In this document: positions 40,172 through 52,952 of the stretch, piece by piece
Position numbering within the stretch: position 1 is the first letter of the stretch
How the letters are laid out: every line of letters begins with the position of its first letter
NCBI RefSeq assembly: GCF_901709675.1
Contig: NC_051094.1
Location: 2,396,501 to 2,460,500 of the forward strand
Direction of reading: 5' to 3'
Length of the DNA: 64,000 bases
Source: Syngnathus acus
Lineage: Eukaryota; Chordata; Actinopteri; Syngnathiformes; Syngnathidae
Notes under the pieces: model-generated
Seen by the model: the letters and a program-made list of their open reading frames with translations, nothing else
Told to the model about the DNA's origin: nothing
Databases searched by the model: none
Program-made: the position numbers and the translations under genes

Positions 40172-40477
40172 CCGTATTTTCAGCACTATAAGGCGCACCT
40201 AAAAACCTCCAATTTTCTCAAAAGCCGACAGTGCGCCTTCTAATCAGGTGCGCCTTATATATGGACCAATATTGAGCTCTACAGCGGGCGTGTCCAAAGT
40301 CCGGTCCGCGGGCCAAATGTATATATCTTATACATGGACAAAGTTTTAAAATGGGCCATTCATTGAAGGTGCGCCTTACAATCCGGTGCGCCTTATATAT
40401 GGACAAAGTTTTACAATGGGCCATTCATTGAAGGTGCGCCTTATAATCCGGTGCACCTTATAGTGCGGAAAATACGG
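40172..40477. mobile_element. TA-flanked MITE carrying a captured hAT-like fragment
   Basis: The ends CCGTATTTTCAGCACTATAA and TTATAGTGCGGAAAATACGG are inverted repeats flanked by TA. The interior has GCGCCTTATATATGG words and an insert, about 40,283-40,325, that includes CGTGTCCAAAGTCCGG and CCGCGGGCCAAATG. This resembles the end of a hAT-type element. A unit of about 70 bp (ATGGACAAAGTTTT to GGTGCGCCTTA) is tandemly repeated near the right end. Confidence 0.85.
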
Positions 40478-41106
40478 TAAATAGAATTCACTGTATGACA
40501 AGATTGCATTGAGATAATACCACCACTAAAAATGATGAAACAATCATGTAATTCTGGTCACATTGGGCTATAAAATGATTTTTTTTTTTTATTGGATTGT
40601 AGGTCATCACTCTCTTCATACTGCCAACTGTCAATTAATAAAAATGCAAAGACTGTGAACAATAGAAGAGACGTTTTATGATAACGTCATACAACAAAAT
40701 AAAAAATAGTATGCTGGAACCTAATTCAAGAAAATCCAATGTCATTGAGGATTCTGGTCTGGGTCTTTGTTTTCCAACGTCACTCTCACTTGGAGTGATC
40801 TCATTACACATTCAGCAGATGTTTCTCTTCACTCAGTTTCCTCATTTGCCATGCAAGCTGAGCTGTCAGGAGGAGGCCCGCAATCTTTCCTTCAGTCCTT
40901 ATCGTGCTTCCTCTCATCCATCCTTTTCTCTTTGCTTCACTTTTCCCTGAGTGGCTGCCCACCCCTGCCATGACTTTGTTCACCAAATTAACTTGGGCAC
41001 CTACTGTGATTGGAATCACCCAGCGGAAAGTCAACTTTAACCTTGCTTATTAATTGGATATCACAACCTCTTCTATGAGAGTAAGAGTGTTTTAAGAAGA
41101 TAGGGT

Positions 41107-41138
41107 GAGCACACACACACACACACACATACACACAA
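41107..41138. repeat. (CA)n microsatellite
   Basis: CA units with one AT interruption, read directly. Confidence 0.88.
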
Positions 41139-41642
41139 GCGCTTGAAGAGACCACAACCCTGTGACATGTGCTAAACAAAATCTATACCATCTCTGACAT
41201 CAATTCCAAAACTGCTATTTTGTCTGCAGTGAGGAATCCAGATAACTCTGGAATCATTTTTTCCCATTTCTTTTCTATGCCCAATTTTTTTTTGTGCTCA
41301 AGGAATGAAAAAGACATCCTGGACTAGTGGTTGTTCAGAGGTTTGAGCTTCAACTCTCAGCTCTCGTCTGCAGAAAGTTTCCATGCTTGGGAGGGTCTTT
41401 TCTATTGCGGCTTTTCCCTATATTATTAAAAAAAAAACATGCATGCGAGCTTCATTACCGACCATATTGTGCATCGGCTACATTATTTAATAGTTCGATT
41501 CGCATTCAGGAATATATATTCAGGGGTAGAATTGAATGATTTAACTAAGGATGCAGCCGATTTTAACAGAGGTGGCCAACATCCCGGAAGAAAATGAAAA
41601 TTTAAAGAGGGAGACACAATATCTTAGCTAGACTGATGGATT

Positions 41643-41658
41643 CCCCCCCCCCCCCCCC
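41643..41658. repeat. Poly-C run of 16
   Basis: A C homopolymer. Confidence 0.85.
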
Positions 41659-42811
41659 TTCGGATAAAGCGTTTGGACACCCATGTGACATTTTCAAATT
41701 TGTCAGTGACGTCACATAACATTTGCGCTCGGCCGTTTCTTCAAAGTGTTAACCTATCAATAAAAATATTGTGGCAAGCTCCATTCAAACGGTGCTTGCG
41801 TAAACTTTGACCCCAAATGATTTCATTAATATAAAACTGGGGCAATTAATTAAGCATGCACTTAAAGACTTTCTCATTATGTACAGAAAAGTCAGACTGA
41901 ATTCTGAACTATATATGCCGTCTACGTGTAAAGTTACGTTTGTCCAAATGGGGGCGCTATTGAGCTGTTCCGCAGAAGCAAAGGAAGGCTTTTAACCTCT
42001 TTGGCATCTGAGACTCTCACACCACAGTTGAGCTCAACGAAAGATCCAGAAATGACGGCAAACAGACTTGCAGCAAAGTGCTGACTCTCACCCTTCACAA
42101 TGACTGGCGCAAATAGAGGCCAATGACACTGTAGATTCTAAAAGATGCTCGCTCACTTTTGCAACTACTTTTTGTTTTGCAAATATGGCACTTGTGCATC
42201 AATTCAACAGGAAATGCTGATTGCTGACAAAACCCTGTTTAATTTATGCAATGCATAAACAGATGTACTCGCAAACACATGGCCTTGGCATAAATGTGAC
42301 AGATTATAGTGGGCTGCTTGCCTGTCTGTTTGTTTCAGCACACAAAGCACACACTGTTTGAGTGGCAAGTACTCTAGCAGTGTTTGTACATCTGTTTGGA
42401 GGCTTAAATATGTGCAAACACAGATGTGAATAGTGGCGGCGAGATTTCGCCGAGTGCATCGAGACCGTGGCCTTGCAGGATTGAGGGAGGGATAACGCTG
42501 GACACTTTGCAAAAAAAAATCGATAAATATTTTCTCTCTAAATGATGGTTCAAAAGAAATCTGTGATTGTTAAGAATAATAGCTGTTTGGCTTTTGTGGC
42601 TTTTATTCTTACTCTCCATCTGGCGTGACCTCACATTGTTAGACCTCATTCCCACATTGCATGCATGCTGTTCCAACATATCTGATGAGATGGTTCACTT
42701 GAGGAAATAATCTCATTCACTGTTGGCTTTTTCTCGAGTCAGTGCAAGCCGTGTAACAGCAGAACATCACAGAAAGGTTTCACTTTTTTTAGTTTAAAAT
42801 AGTTTACATTA

Positions 42812-43183
42812 CCGTATTTTCCGCGCTATAAGGCGCACCTAAAAACCTCCAATTTTCTCAAAAGCCGACAGTGCGCCTTAAATATTGACCAATATGGATT
42901 CGTGGATGAGGACTAATTTATTAAAGTAATCCTTACGTGTTTATTTTGTGTGTTGTGTGATATTAACGTTTGAGCAACGTTGAGCTATTGATATATCGTT
43001 ATTGTTTTCATTATTTCGAATGTTACTATATTGTGATTGCATTAACGTTTGAGCAACGTTGAGTTATTTATTTTATGCGCCTTATAATCCGGTGCGCCTT
43101 ATATATGGACAAAGTTTTAAAATGGGCCATTCATTGAAGGTGCGCCTTATAATCCGGTGTACCTTATAGTGCGGAAAATACGG
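42812..43183. mobile_element. TA-flanked MITE, long form (372 bp)
   Basis: Inverted ends CCGTATTTTCCGCGCTATAA and TTATAGTGCGGAAAATACGG flanked by TA. The interior has a unique segment with a direct repeat of TTAACGTTTGAGCAACGTTGAG. The same interior occurs in the opposite orientation in the copy at 58,167. Confidence 0.87.
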
Positions 43184-44253
43184 TATCTTCCAGGATCCAG
43201 CTAGCTTATGCTAAGCTAACCTGTCATCACCCATATTTTCACTTTTCGTCATGATGTTGATACCTATACAGCAAAAGTATTTTATTATTATTTTATTGCG
43301 TGTAGAAAGTTTAAGAAGCAGTGAATTAAAGCGTCAAACACAGTGTGACTAAGAGCACATTTTACAAACAGTCTCTTGATACATCTTGACAGTGAAGCGT
43401 TTCTGCATGACTGAGGCCTTCTCTACCAGAGTGGAATGTGCAGGTGGCTTCATTTTTCTGCATGGGCAGTTCCGCACTTCCTCACGAGTCAGCATTTCCG
43501 AGCTCAAGCACGGTAAACAGAGACAGTAGCGGATAAGTGAATGTGATTAACAGGAAACTTGAGTGTGTCCTTGAAACTCGGAAGGACTGACAGAGGCTGC
43601 TCATCTCTCAATGCATCTCTCGCGGCAATCCTGACATCACAACTGTGCGAGATGACCATTAGAGCTCATCAAATAAATTTGTCAGACACCCACTCTCATT
43701 TAGGCTAATGTCAAACATCACAGACTTTTAATGCCATCCTAAAATCCATCCGACTAACGGGAAAGAGGAAGAGAATCGTAAAATATTGAGTCTGTCTTTC
43801 TATTAGACGGCTGCACCGAGCCAAGTTCTGCTCAGAAGTGCAAATGAGTCCTATAATTAGATTCAATGTGTGTGATGTGGAAAAGGCGAGTAGTGAACCC
43901 TCCACACGCGATGAATGGCCGCAGATGCTGCAAATATGGCGACTTATCAGGGACGGCACATAAAACAGCATTTAGCCACTTGGACAAAATCTCCAAGTAA
44001 TTGCTGCAGCGGAGATTACCATGTGAAGACGTACCTTTTTTAGTTGCTGCCGTAATGAGGATAACCTACTTATTTTATTAGCATGCATGACGTTAAGCAA
44101 TCTTTGAATGAGTATAAACTGGCATGCAATTGATCTTTAATGACTACACTTTGTTTTAATTAGAGCCTGTACGCCCGGGAATGCAAAGCATTCGGTGCAA
44201 CAATTACAATAATGAGTTTACTTGCTTTAATGAAGATGCAAATGCTGGCATAA

Positions 44254-44276
44254 CCACACACACACACACACACACA
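44254..44276. repeat. (CA)n microsatellite
   Basis: About eleven CA units. Confidence 0.88.
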
Positions 44277-46115
44277 AAACAGCAGAAATGCACAAAGCAT
44301 ACATCCTAATACTTGCATAGTGGATATGGCGTGACAAATTCCCCCAATAGACTTGGCATGTATGGTACTCTGCGTTTCCCTCCCCCAGCTCCACACCGAG
44401 GAACCCAACTGAAATGTGTCATGTGCACCCCTGCTGCAACATGCCCTCCTCCAGCAGACTTTTGCTAAGTCGCTTGAAATGCTTTTGCAGCTTGGCCAGC
44501 GTGTGTAGCGGATAACACCACTGTGTCTAATTTGTCCACACTGATGGAGTGGGGCATCACCTAGCCTTCTTAAAAGCCCCACTCGGAAGCGTAATGCTCG
44601 ATAATAGATCAAACATTTATACCATAAATGCCCAAAGAGTGCACTTCTCCCTCGGAGGCGCCCAAATAATGTGATTTTCCACTCCATTTAATCCTAAATT
44701 TGTACTTTCTCGAGGCGGAGATTCACATCCAGTGTCATTTTTTCAGGGAAAAGGATTCCAAATATAGAAATACTTTTGAATTGGCGCGGAAAGTCAAACA
44801 CATGACAATGGTTGACAAGGTCAAAATATAACTAGGGTAAAACGATTCAGGCAATGTGGAGTCTAGAACAAAGTGCAAGTGATCAGTGTGGCCTTGCATT
44901 AAAATTTTACATAAAAAGGTCAATTATTCAATGAATTGATCATAAATTTTATTTTCCAACCAATCAAGCCACAGAAAAAGCAACGTAAAGGCAAACATAG
45001 CCAGCGCTAGTTTTGTACTTTCACATTACCAAAGTTCAGGGAACAAAAGTTCATCTTTTGGAAGATTCCAAAACGTGGAGCGGAAAAATCTACAAGCTGC
45101 TGCGTTTCTTGTCTGACAAATGGCATCATGAAAAGTCACATATTCAAAGGCTCCTGTCGAGCACTCAGTGGAGGGCGCCGGGATGAAACATCACTTCAGA
45201 GACACGTATTTGTCTCAGATGCCTCGAGAGCTCTTAAGAGGTGACTGCAAAAAGAATGAGCGACATGAAGGATGGCTCATTACACGCTATGAGGGAACAT
45301 TCTGAGAAGAGATTGTTGTTAGCGGTGACGACGGGTGACGACGGGCTCGGCGAGAAAAGATACGTCGTCGCAGAGAGCGGAATTTTAATGTCATGCATTA
45401 TGCAGTGTTGACAATTTCTCACGAGACGCCCATGTTGTTTCCTCACGTGCGGAAACAAGGAAAATTAAAGGTTGCTACGAGTGTTAAATGTAGCCTTAAG
45501 TGAAAAGTCTTTGGAGATTTAATGTGAGGCCAACCTATTCTATGTGAAACATACATAAAACACTACTCATCGACCCCACGTCTGATATTTTTTGGAGCCA
45601 AGCAAGAGCAGTGCACACAAAATATAAAATATTATATACTCCCGACACACGAGCAAGTAGCTGGCAGGCTCGCAAGTTACTATTAGGGATGTTTGCTAGA
45701 CACAAAAAGGTCTGCCAGGTTGTTTTTCACGCTCGTATCGGATCGAGTGCCTCTCGTGCATTCGTGCCAACTCGGGCACTGCGCGGTGAATAAAAAAAAA
45801 AAAAATCACATTACCGCCGAGCTTTTCAATACTTTGTCCTTGGATAATTATCGCCATGAGCACAAGGTTAATTGAATGGGAAATAAGTTAGTCGGAGTTC
45901 AACTGAGTGGAGCCGTATAGCCATCAGGAGGCAAGAATAAAAGTCCCAACACAGCTTTAATTTTTAATGTTTAAAAGTACTTTGGAGCAGTGATGTTATA
46001 CGGGAGCTGATTAATGTAGATTCGAGGTCAAAGGACAACTATATGCATGAGGTTTTCAGGCGCATTTAACTTCCTGTAGACAAGGCCAAACCCCAGACAG
46101 CAGTGCAGTCTCCGT

Positions 46116-46140
46116 GTATATATATATATATATATATATT
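46116..46140. repeat. (TA)n microsatellite
   Basis: About twelve TA units, read directly. Confidence 0.9.
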
Positions 46141-46385
46141 TCCAGAATTATCAAATGGTACAGCCTGCTCGCTCTATCGTCATGGTGAATTGTTTTGAAG
46201 TTTTTTTTCTTATTTGTTGGTCTCTGGCAAAGACTGATTTTAAATCTGATTTCCATGTTTATCAGTTAAGTCAGATTTAAAATGATTTTGCTTCAAACCA
46301 AATTCATAATGGGGATTCATTTGGCTACTATAAAACAATGCAGTTTGGTCAAAGATAAAAAAGACATGGTCATATCTTAGGGAAT

Positions 46386-46391
46386 TTTATT
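46386..46391 (-). terminator. cox7c: cox7c polyadenylation signal
   Basis: TTTATT on the + strand is AATAAA on the gene strand, near the end of the predicted 3'UTR exon (46,450 downward). Confidence 0.8.
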
Positions 46392-46450
46392 TACATAGAC
46401 TGTTAAGTTAGTCCCAATGTTCTGCACATGTAGAAGTCTGATGACCAAAC

Positions 46451-46584
46451 CTGCAAATAGAAGAAAAAGAACGAGTAAATGCACTTGATGATAAAATATT
46501 TGTCATCAATAATAAAAGTGCAAGAGCACGACTAGCTGGAAGACAACATTTGACATTTTCCAAAGACAAATAACCAATAATTAC
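46451..46584 (-). other. cox7c: cox7c 3'UTR intron
   Basis: A GTAATT donor follows base 46,585, just 12 nt after the stop codon. A matching TTTGCAG acceptor precedes base 46,450. The result is a final, wholly non-coding exon of about 80 nt that carries the polyadenylation signal. I recall human COX7C also having a non-coding last exon. The junction lies too close to the stop to trigger nonsense-mediated decay. Confidence 0.75.
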
Positions 46585-46597
46585 CTCTGAAGACATT

Positions 46598-47225
46598 TTA
46601 CTTCTTCAGGATCTGGTGTCTGACGACAATAAAGGGGAATGCAAAGCCGCTGCCAAAGAACATCACCATCATACCCAGCAGACGCCACTTGTTTTCCACA
46701 GAAAAGGGAAGGTTCTGTACAAACACAAAAGCAAGTCGGTCAAACGTCGCCATGGAATGACAACCGTAAAATAAATACAGCACACCTTTGTTTATCAAGC
46801 TGATAGACATAATACATGCTAATTGTTTTGTTGACACCTAGTCTAACGACAACTAGCTTTAGCCACGAAGCTAACGCTAACTGCATGTAGCCTGTCAAGA
46901 GCAATCGTACACCGCCTTCATAACAACTTCAATTACAACATTCACATTAATATATAACATTTACACGGCATTATTTGTAGTCGATTCTGCTTTAAGAAAT
47001 TCGGAATCATAATGTTGAGAAGTTTACGGCATGACCTCCAGGTTAGCTTAGCAATTAAGGTCCGGACATAAGACTAGGCCGCGATTTAAAAAAAAAAAAA
47101 AACACCACATTGAACCTTTTACTTTTGCTTAAATAAGTTGTTTCTTTTACCTGTCCAGGTCCTTCGGAATAATGCGAAGAACGCACAGCAGACGTCGTGA
47201 ATCGCCTTACGGCTTGTCCCAGCAT
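46598..47225 (-). CDS. cox7c: Cytochrome c oxidase subunit 7C, mitochondrial
   Basis: A nuclear-encoded small subunit of respiratory complex IV in the inner mitochondrial membrane. Coding exons are 47225-47151 (25 codons) and 46714-46598 (38 codons plus stop), giving 63 residues, the same length as human COX7C. Exon 1 reads [19 protein letters not shown], a basic, hydroxylated mitochondrial presequence with no acidic residue. The mature protein starts near SHYSEGPGQ. Exon 2 begins [13 protein letters not shown], which is the family signature, then a single membrane helix ([17 protein letters not shown]) and the end RHQILKK. Splice sites CAG|GTAAAA and TACAG|AAC are standard. It lies on the same strand as rasa1, as in human. 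Confidence 0.97.
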
Positions 47226-47400
47226 GGTGAGGTGTTGATTTGTGTCCTAAGTTGCGGCTAACTGCGACCTTCTCGTTTCTCTGGTATGGAGAGCGCTTGC
47301 GCGGCGCAAAGGATGCTGGGAAACGCGGACGCTCATGGGAAATGTAGTTTAAATTGGGATAGACGCGCTTCCCTTTGGGATGCACTACTTCGAGGTATTT
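47226..47400 (-). promoter_or_regulatory. cox7c: cox7c promoter with two ZNF143-like motifs
   Basis: Read on the gene strand, AAACTACATTTCCCATGAGC (about 47,350-47,331) and TTTCCCAGCATCCTTTGCG (about 47,323-47,305) both resemble the ZNF143/THAP11 site ACTACAATTCCCAGNATGC, which is common in promoters of nuclear mitochondrial genes. They lie 80-125 bp upstream of the start codon in a CpG-rich patch. Binding is inferred, not shown. Confidence 0.6.
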
Positions 47401-50400
47401 TTACACCTACTTAAAAAGTAAGAAAAAATGAAGAAAAGAAAAGAAAGTAAATAAATAAATAAAAATAAAGTAATAAATAATAAAGTAAATTATTATTTTT
47501 ATTATTTTTCAGTTGCAAGAAAATTGCAACAACTACCTGCAGTTTGGCAGATATTGAACAATTCTTTTGTTTTCTTTCCAAATAAGAGTTTCTTTTGAGC
47601 AGATTTCAAATTGTGTCAAAATAATATTTTGATATGGTGTGGATAAACAAACCAATGAGTTTAAAGAATGACTAGGCTATTTATCTTTGTAGATTATTTT
47701 TCTTTGTACTACATGCATACACATTCATATTAGTAACCTTACTTAAGGGAAAGGGCCTTGGCAGTACTCAGCAACCAGCCCAACCAGATCGTGCTCGATG
47801 AGTCACAGCTGCTTTGCGATAACTGCAAGATAGGATGCTTATCAGCTATAAAAAAAAAGTAATCAGTAGCCATTTCTGTCGAATTGAGAGATTTCTATTG
47901 AGACAAGCTTGTCCTTGTATAGCTCCAGATCTTCATTAACTTGTACATTTAGTTCATATTGAAGCTCATTTATTTGCTCTTAGAATAAAAAAAGTATTAA
48001 AGAGAAGTCCCATCTTGAAAGGGCATCACAGAAGATAAATAGTTGATTTGAGTAAAAGTTCTCATTTCATAGCCATCCATCACACAATTGAGAACACACC
48101 ATAAGTGAGATAGCCAAATTGGGTCAAAAGTTATTTATTTTCCTGCATACTGCCATGTTTCTGCTCTATTGTTCCTCGTGCTTAGATAAAAAAAAGGTTT
48201 AGCTGCTGTCGAGTTATTTGAATTTACATTGCTCTCTATATTCTCCTTTTTTTTGTTGAAGCTTATTAGATTTATGTGCTATATTGCGCTGTGCGCTTTT
48301 TCAGCAGTCATGTAGGTGGATAGAAAATGTAAACAAACACCCTAATGCAAATAATCAAACAAAGCTGTCACCTCAAATAATAACCTGCATCATCATTTTG
48401 CACTTCCAATTAGCATTGATCTGATGTTACCTTGATCCTGTCACAGCGGTAAACAAACCTTTAATGAGGCATCCACACTGCATAATTTCATAATCACAGT
48501 GCATGTAAAATTACTCGTTGGATTCACACAGTCATTAGAAAACAAAATATCAGCATATGCTACTCACTGCAATTGGATTTTAATATTCCGACAGCGGCTG
48601 TGATAAAGAGCGGGCTGAAGTGGCAAGGTAAACAACCTCGCTCAAACAGTGAGATGGATAATGATAATCAATAAGGACAACAGCGAGGACAGTTCATTTT
48701 ACGCGTGGCTTGAAAGTTGTCTTGCATAATTGCCACCGATGGAGCCTGACTACTAGCATGATTACAGTGTCTTAAGGTACACAAAAAAGTGAATCGTCAA
48801 AATTTGCAAAAATAAATCAATCCATTGTCAAACTAATTTGAGATTATGCTTTCCTCGGTAGGTCAGGAAAAACAATGGATGCAATTGATAGAAACAGAAA
48901 CAACCTCGCAGCCGGCAGCTAAATCACCAGGGGAGTTCATTGCATGCACACCGCACTGGGATTTGACATTAATCTCTATTGTGGATTAACAGGGGGGGCG
49001 CATCTGACCGAGACTATGCCCTTTCCTATTCCAGGTTAGGCTTCTTAAAATAGCAGAACTCTTCACCTTGATAAAAATTCATGATCCCTGCAGGCCTCTA
49101 AAGCACAATGTTACGAAAGCTTTCAATTACACAAAAGTATTTGGACACACTTTGATATGCATTTCTATATAAGACTCCCAAATGTTCTTCTTTCACCCAC
49201 CCTGCAAATGTATTTTTTTGAAATAATCTGCAGAAGAAAACAATCTTTTATTGTGAAGTTTGTTATTTTCAGTCATGTTCTGCGACATGGCTTGTTTTGT
49301 GGCAGGCCTTATGGGCGTTGCTTTCTTCATGAAAGTAAACAAAGAGCTCAGAAAAGTCAAAACAAAATCTCTTTGGTAGTGTTATATAATAATAAAGTGT
49401 GAGCTGGCAAATCATTCTGTCATGTTGTTGAGTCCCTCCGAGCTGACTGAGAACTTCATGTGAGCCACAAGACAATTCTGTGACAAAAAAAGCTTTGAGC
49501 CAAGCAAATTAAAAGAAACTTCCTTTTACAAGGGTCACTCAGTCTTCAATGTCTTTTTTTTTTTTTTAGCTGTCCCACTTTTTCTCTCAAACTGCTTTGA
49601 CTCCATTCCATGTGAGAGCCATTCTGCTTCACCCTTGAGGCTTTCAAAAACTTCAAAAAGGTGCCAGGGAAAAATAATGTCGTCTTTTTTTCAGTTTTAC
49701 AAAACATTGGTGCCGTGAGCATTTCTTTTTCTCTTTTTTTTTTTTCAAAGTGAGAAACGAACTTTTGATCTCTGTGCTGTGACAAATGACAATAGTTACA
49801 GTAGAGGCAAAAACTTCTCACTAAAGGGAATCACTGGAGGAGAACACCAGGAATGTGTCTTGGCGTTACTTTGTGTGCCCGCTTTGATTTTTGTCCAACA
49901 TGTTACTGGTGAAAATTCCATGGAGATGCTAATCAATTGGATGTTTCTACAGCCTTTGCAACTGCCACACGATTTTCTTGCTATCTTGGGGTTTCTCAGT
50001 GAGCACCTGTTCAACAGATTGATGGGCCGTGTTAGATAAGATGATTTCAGCGAGTGAACTGCAGTATCACTGGACCTAATTGCTTGTGACTTGTGTCTTT
50101 ATAGAGCAATCTTTATGTACCCTCTACTCCCACAATTGAAGTACCCTGCTCAGACTATTGCCAGTGGGACACACGTTCAGAACTCTGTATCTGTGCCGAG
50201 TGCAGGTCTGGCGCAGGTTTTGGGCGTAAATCTGCACAAGCATGTGCGAGAGTCGAGGTATTTTCGCAGATGCACGGAGTTCTGCGCCGTTGTGGGTGTG
50301 AACACAGCCGACTCGCTTCATAGCTGGTCACAGCAGCTACCTTCAAAATCGGCATGCTCGCACTTCTGACACGGGAGAAGCAGAAACTGATTAGCTGGAG

Positions 50401-52767
50401 TCCACGCAGGAAATTGCGCAACTTACGTTGATAAGGAACAGCAAGTTGGGAAAGCGCATCACTGCTGTAAATTAGGCTCTTAAAGACTGCCTTCAAATCT
50501 GATATCTCAAAGCAGTACTGTTTAATTCACCAGACATAATGATTTAAGTAACATGCTATGCTAACATGCTAGCTCTGTTGCTAACCCAAATGGTGCGATT
50601 ACCACGACATTCCCTGTTTTATATGAAAAACAGTAAAGAGTAACGGAACATAATACCTATCCGCCAATAATATCGTGTGAAATCTTTCCATTAAATTAAT
50701 TTACTGTTCCATATGTGTGTGCTTAATGTGTTTGAAACAGCGCTTGCATTTGTTGATCCCAGTAGTCCATTGAAGATGAGCTCCTGCTTTAGCGCCCTGT
50801 CAACCATGAGACAAGGCCACAAAGCCACCTGTCAGGAGGCGGTTATGCAGAGCTCCAGGCTGACCAAGGACTGACCGGCAGCATCTGTGCCACTGTTTGT
50901 GTCTAATACGCTAATGAGAGCAGTCAAGCTGTCGTATCCGCTGCCGTCGCTCTTCGTTGCTAACAATGGCTCCTTCCGTTCGGCTGTCGTGAATGACATT
51001 GAAATAACACGCAGCCGCAAGAAAACAAGCATGTGCCAACAAAATGCTGACACATTAAAACAGCACGCAAATGAAATAAACAGATGATAGAGAGTTGTTG
51101 TCTTGAGGAATTTCCGACTATTGCGTTTCAGCAGCGGGTTTCTAAAGGTGACGCTTTTTTTCCATTGAGAGGAGCCCAAGAACATCAAAGGATGAAATGT
51201 AGCTTGAAATAAAAAAATAAAAATAAAAACACATTCATCTGCTTCAAACAAAGCACACAAACATCAAGGTCAATAATTGTGATTGCGAGAAAATAACATT
51301 CGTATCTGACAGAAATGTGATTTAGCCTTACTATGCTATTCTTCGAAATGTTCAACAGAAAATACACATTTAGGATGTATGCTATTATTCTGTTTTTCAA
51401 AACGACAATATATTAGAATGCTACTTTTCAGATTAAAGAACAATTGTTTTTTTTTCAGTGGCCGGAACCGATTAATGGCCTTTCCATTCATTTCAAATGG
51501 GAACGATGATTTGGTACCATTGATTTACCAAATAAGAGAGTATGAAAGCCAATGTTACTCCCATCTGAATGCGAAATTTCAAAAGCACACTCTCCATTGA
51601 TGCCATCTGCCACACTGCGCCATTTTCCACTGCCCCACAAAAAGAGCATCGCACACCAGTGAGAGGCCAACACATTGTGAGGATGCTTCACGTCTGTCAT
51701 CCTGCCAAGCTTCCATCAAAAACACTCTGCCTCCTCTCATCTCACTTTACATGCTTTCCCCCTGCAGTATCCTGGGTTCTGACCTTGATTCACTGTCTGT
51801 TGTAAACAGCAAAAAAAAGAAACAGAAGGTTGAGAAAACTAGCTTGAGGATGAAATGCTTTTAGTAAACTTTTAATACGTAGTTGATTACACGGGACAAT
51901 CGACACCATCTGTATATACGCTGCAATTGGAGCTAGTCCTATGAATGTCCATTTAGGAAAATAAGATAAGGAAGAAAACACAATTACATTGCAATGTCCT
52001 CGCCGCCTAATTGCTTTAACACCAAAGTCAATTTGCATGGAAATTATTTGCGTGCAAAATATGCATACTAGCATCGCGTCATTCTCAGCGAGCTCGTTCC
52101 TATTGGGATCCCGTCGGCTCGACATCTCTTAAAGGACAATTCGGTAATACGTATGTGGGCCACTTCAGAACCTTATTTCTCTCAGTATAGTCTTCAAAAG
52201 CTTTTATTAGTTTTAGTTAAAAGCCGCTCTCATGCTTTGCAGGCAGCAAAAAGAACTCCATGTTGATTAGGGCGGTTTGAATTAGGCAGAGATGAATGGC
52301 CAGATTAAAGTCAAAAGGATGAAACAACTGTCCTCCAACACTCCCTTGACTTCACACAATTTGTTTGTTTTGTTTTGTTTTAGAACTTCAATTACTGTTT
52401 GGCTGTGCAACCCAAACTTGTGACTCTGCTGTTTCACGGTCCAGCACAGCCCAGCCCAGCAGGCAGCTGTAAACACAAAGCTCCGAGGGTCGAGTAGTTG
52501 ATAAACACGGTGATGCAGTTAATGGTGAAAAGCTAACATTTCCGCCAGTCGGTACACCAGTACACAAAATACCAGGATGGAACTTGACAGGGTCAAAAAG
52601 CAAAATATGGAATAGACGAGAGCTTTAATAGCAAAAATTGCATTTTTAGGTATGAATTGAGATTTGAATGTTCATGACCAGGCTGTACCAATACTGTATT
52701 TACAGATAGTTCTTTGCAATTACACCTAACTACAATTACAACTTCATATTTACTTATGGCTAAAAAG

Positions 52768-52952
52768 TAGTGATGGGAAAATGAAGCTTCAAATTTGCTT
52801 CATGAACCACTTTTTGACCTCTCTAAATGGCAATAAATAAAGGGGGTTAAGAAATGACAATCGGTGTCATTTCAGGCAGTATTGAAGAAAGTACAAAAAA
52901 ATACAGCAACTGGTTTATGAACCACATTTGAAGCTTCGTTTTCCCATCACTC
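52768..52952. mobile_element. hAT-like MITE with a perfect 8-bp target-site duplication
   Basis: The element is 185 bp. The left end AGTGATGGGAAAATGAAGC and right end GCTTCGTTTTCCCATCACT are inverted, and the pairing extends over about 25 bp (…CTTCAAAT / ATTTGAAG…). The flanks 52,760-52,767 and 52,953-52,960 are both ctaaaaag, an exact 8-bp duplication as made by hAT transposases. It is non-coding and so must have been moved by an element elsewhere. Confidence 0.88.

Larger units (their letters stand above)
31111..46380. other. rasa1-cox7c intergenic spacer
   Basis: About 15 kb with no recognisable exon. It contains a TTTA-type repeat near 31,180-31,230, a decayed hAT-like element, three TA-flanked MITEs, C and G homopolymers and a TA microsatellite near 46,116. 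The same interval in human is a much larger gene-free region. Confidence 0.7.

Noticed and set aside
44160-44687. 175-codon open frame on the - strand
   Set aside because: Runs through a CA microsatellite that contributes a Cys-Val tract, and the rest has no family resemblance.
46485-46509. Possible box C/D snoRNA or hairpin RNA in the cox7c 3'UTR intron
   Set aside because: TTGATGA/TCATCAA forms a short AT-rich hairpin and resembles a C box, but no D box or guide region is visible.
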